A DNA stretch of 45,068 nucleotides, from NCBI RefSeq assembly GCF_903642285.1, contig NZ_CAHJWJ010000025.1, forward strand, positions 1 to 45,068, written 5' to 3'. The notes below the pieces were generated by a model that was given only the letters and a program-made list of their open reading frames with translations, made no database searches and was not told the DNA's origin. The position numbers and the translations under genes are program-made. This DNA is from Sphingomonas bacterium (lineage in GTDB: Bacteria > Pseudomonadota > Alphaproteobacteria > Sphingomonadales > Sphingomonadaceae). Of the stretch, positions 43,390-45,068 are shown piece after piece (position 1 is the stretch's first letter; the number at the start of each line of letters is the position of its first letter).

Positions 43390-45068
43390 ATGAGCCTCCG
43401 CAACGTGGCGATCATCGCCCACGTCGATCACGGCAAGACGACCCTCGTCGACCAGCTGTTCCGCCAGTCCGGCACCTTCCGCGACAATCAGCGGATCGAG
43501 GAAAGGGCGATGGATTCCAATGACTTGGAAAAAGAGCGCGGAATCACGATCCTTGCGAAGCCGACGTCGGTCGACTGGACGCCCCCCGGCGCATCCGAAA
43601 GCATCCGCATCAACATCGTCGACACGCCCGGCCACGCGGATTTCGGCGGCGAGGTGGAGCGCATCCTCAGCATGGTCGACGGCGTCGTCCTGCTGGTCGA
43701 CTCGTCCGAAGGCGCGATGCCGCAGACCAAGTTCGTCACCGGCAAGGCGCTGGCGCTGGGCCTGAAACCCATCGTCGTCGTCAACAAGGTCGACCGCAAC
43801 GACGCGCGAATCCAGGAAGTCCTCGACGAGGTGTTCGACCTGTTCGTCAGCCTTGACGCCAACGACGAACAGCTCGATTTCCCCGTGCTCTACGCGTCGG
43901 GTCGCAACGGCTATGCATCGACCGACATGGACGCGCGCGAAGGCACGCTGATCCCGATGTTCGAGACGATCGTGTCCCATGTCCCCGCCCCCGCGGTGGA
44001 AGTGGAGGGCGTGCCCTTCACCTTCCTGGTGACGCTGCTCGACCGCGATCCGTTCCTCGGCCGCATCCTGACCGGTCGGGTCAATTCGGGCACGATCAGG
44101 ATCAACCAGCCGATCCACGCGCTCGATAACGACGGCAAGATCGTCGAGACCGGCCGTGCGTCCAAGATCCTGTCGTTCCATGGGCTCGACCGCGTGCCGG
44201 TCGAGGAGGCGAAGGCGGGCGACATCATCAGCCTGGCCGGGCTGTCGATCGCGACCGTCGCCAATACCATCGCCGACCCGCAGGTGACCGAGCCGCTGCA
44301 CGCGCAGCCGATCGATCCGCCGACGCTGTCGATGCGCTTCGCGGTCAACGACAGCCCGATGGCGGGACGCGAGGGCACCAAGGTCACGAGCCGGATGATC
44401 CGCGACCGCCTGTTCCGTGAGGCGGAATCGAACGTCGCGGTGAAGGTGACCGAAGCGTCCGACCGCGACAGCTACGAGGTCGCCGGCCGCGGCGAGCTCC
44501 AGCTGGGCGTCCTGATCGAGACGATGCGCCGCGAGGGCTTCGAACTCGGCATCAGCCGCCCGCGCGTGCTGTTCAGCGAAGACGAGAACGGCCAGAAGAC
44601 CGAGCCTTACGAGACCGTCATCATCGACGTCGACGACGAACATTCGGGCACGGTCGTCGAGAAGATGAACGTCCGCAAGGGCGAGATGCTCGACATGCGC
44701 CCGTCGACCGGCGGCAAGACGCGGATCACCTTCTCCGCGCCCAGCCGCGGGATGATCGGCTATCACGGCGAATTCCTGTCCGACACGCGCGGCACCGGGA
44801 TCATGAACCGGCTGTTCGAGAAATACGGCCCCCACAAGGGCAAGATCGAGGGTCGCAAGAACGGCGTGCTGATCTCCAACGGCTCGGGCGAAGCGAACAG
44901 CTACGCGCTGGGGCCGCTGGAGGAGCGCGGCATCCTGTTCGTCGGGCACGGCGAGGCGCTGTACGAGGGCATGATCGTCGGCGAAAATGCGAAGCCCGAC
45001 GACCTCGAGGTCAACCCGATGAAGACCAAGGCGCTGACCAACTTCCGCGCGTCGGGCGGCAAGGACGA
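43390..45068 (+). CDS. typA: Translational GTPase TypA/BipA, 3' end outside window
   Basis: The first 559 residues of a ribosome-associated GTPase of about 605 residues, needed for 50S assembly at low temperature and under stress. The G domain is complete: P-loop AHVDHGKTT, switch I RGITI, DTPGHADF, NKVDRND and SGRNGYAS. The EF-G-like domains follow (RDPFLGRILTGRV, YEVAGRGELQLGVLIE), and then the TypA-specific C-terminal part begins (PSRGMIGYHGEFLSDTRG). The start is ATG 43390. The frame runs unbroken off the right edge. Confidence 0.97.
   Translation, partial: MSLRNVAIIAHVDHGKTTLVDQLFRQSGTFRDNQRIEERAMDSNDLEKERGITILAKPTSVDWTPPGASESIRINIVDTPGHADFGGEVERILSMVDGVVLLVDSSEGAMPQTKFVTGKALALGLKPIVVVNKVDRNDARIQEVLDEVFDLFVSLDANDEQLDFPVLYASGRNGYASTDMDAREGTLIPMFETIVSHVPAPAVEVEGVPFTFLVTLLDRDPFLGRILTGRVNSGTIRINQPIHALDNDGKIVETGRASKILSFHGLDRVPVEEAKAGDIISLAGLSIATVANTIADPQVTEPLHAQPIDPPTLSMRFAVNDSPMAGREGTKVTSRMIRDRLFREAESNVAVKVTEASDRDSYEVAGRGELQLGVLIETMRREGFELGISRPRVLFSEDENGQKTEPYETVIIDVDDEHSGTVVEKMNVRKGEMLDMRPSTGGKTRITFSAPSRGMIGYHGEFLSDTRGTGIMNRLFEKYGPHKGKIEGRKNGVLISNGSGEANSYALGPLEERGILFVGHGEALYEGMIVGENAKPDDLEVNPMKTKALTNFRASGGKD

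Overview
The window looks like chromosomal DNA of a sphingomonad (Alphaproteobacteria, Sphingomonadaceae, probably Sphingomonas or a close relative). This is inferred, not proven. The support is uniformly high GC, frequent GTG/TTG starts, the alphaproteobacterial order infA-maf-RNase E/G-like-yacG-tRNA-Phe, and several kinds of intergenic palindromes. No phage, CRISPR array, rRNA or replication origin was seen.

Bases 1-3460 hold the end of a metallo-beta-lactamase-fold hydrolase, an SDR oxidoreductase and a wrecked locus in which the front of an acetyl-CoA synthetase gene is joined to the back of a LysR regulator gene. Bases 3462-11506 are a complete malonate-use locus. gntR, madM and madL (regulator plus two-subunit malonate transporter) run leftwards. 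mdcA-C-D-E-G-B-H (biotin-independent malonate decarboxylase, its prosthetic-group enzymes and its charging transacylase) run rightwards as a tightly overlapping operon. A palindrome lies in the divergent promoter region.

Bases 11507-12975 are debris: an IS481-family transposase remnant, a bioD tail, and a bioA gene that has lost its middle. A LysR/aldo-keto reductase divergent pair follows. Bases 14885-19653 are a four-gene leftward operon: two methylcrotonyl-CoA-carboxylase-type subunits, a MaoC hydratase and a CitE/HpcH-type CoA-ester lyase.

Bases 19851-21905 are the housekeeping cluster tRNA-Phe, yacG, a compact RNase E/G relative, maf and infA. Next come a DNA methyltransferase pseudogene with its middle deleted, a DUF418 membrane protein, and a small protein coupled to an unusual multi-pass chemoreceptor. 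After these lie GNAT, AlkA-type glycosylase, [2Fe-2S] ferredoxin, lipoprotein, RlmB, tRNA-Tyr, a glycine-rich secreted protein, tRNA-Gly and a PEMT/ICMT-like membrane methyltransferase.

Bases 32516-45068 are mostly core genes: gshA, rsmE, ubiA, pmbA/tldE, a CysQ-like phosphatase and typA (cut by the window end). They also include a telA / XpaC-like / PepSY-like operon and several unrecognised small genes.

The strongest pattern is repeated gene decay by loss of the gene middle (acs/lysR, bioA, DNA methyltransferase), with debris on both sides of an intact malonate locus. The most interesting functional question is whether the MaoC and CitE-like genes downstream of the acyl-CoA carboxylase replace the usual enoyl-CoA hydratase and HMG-CoA lyase of leucine breakdown.
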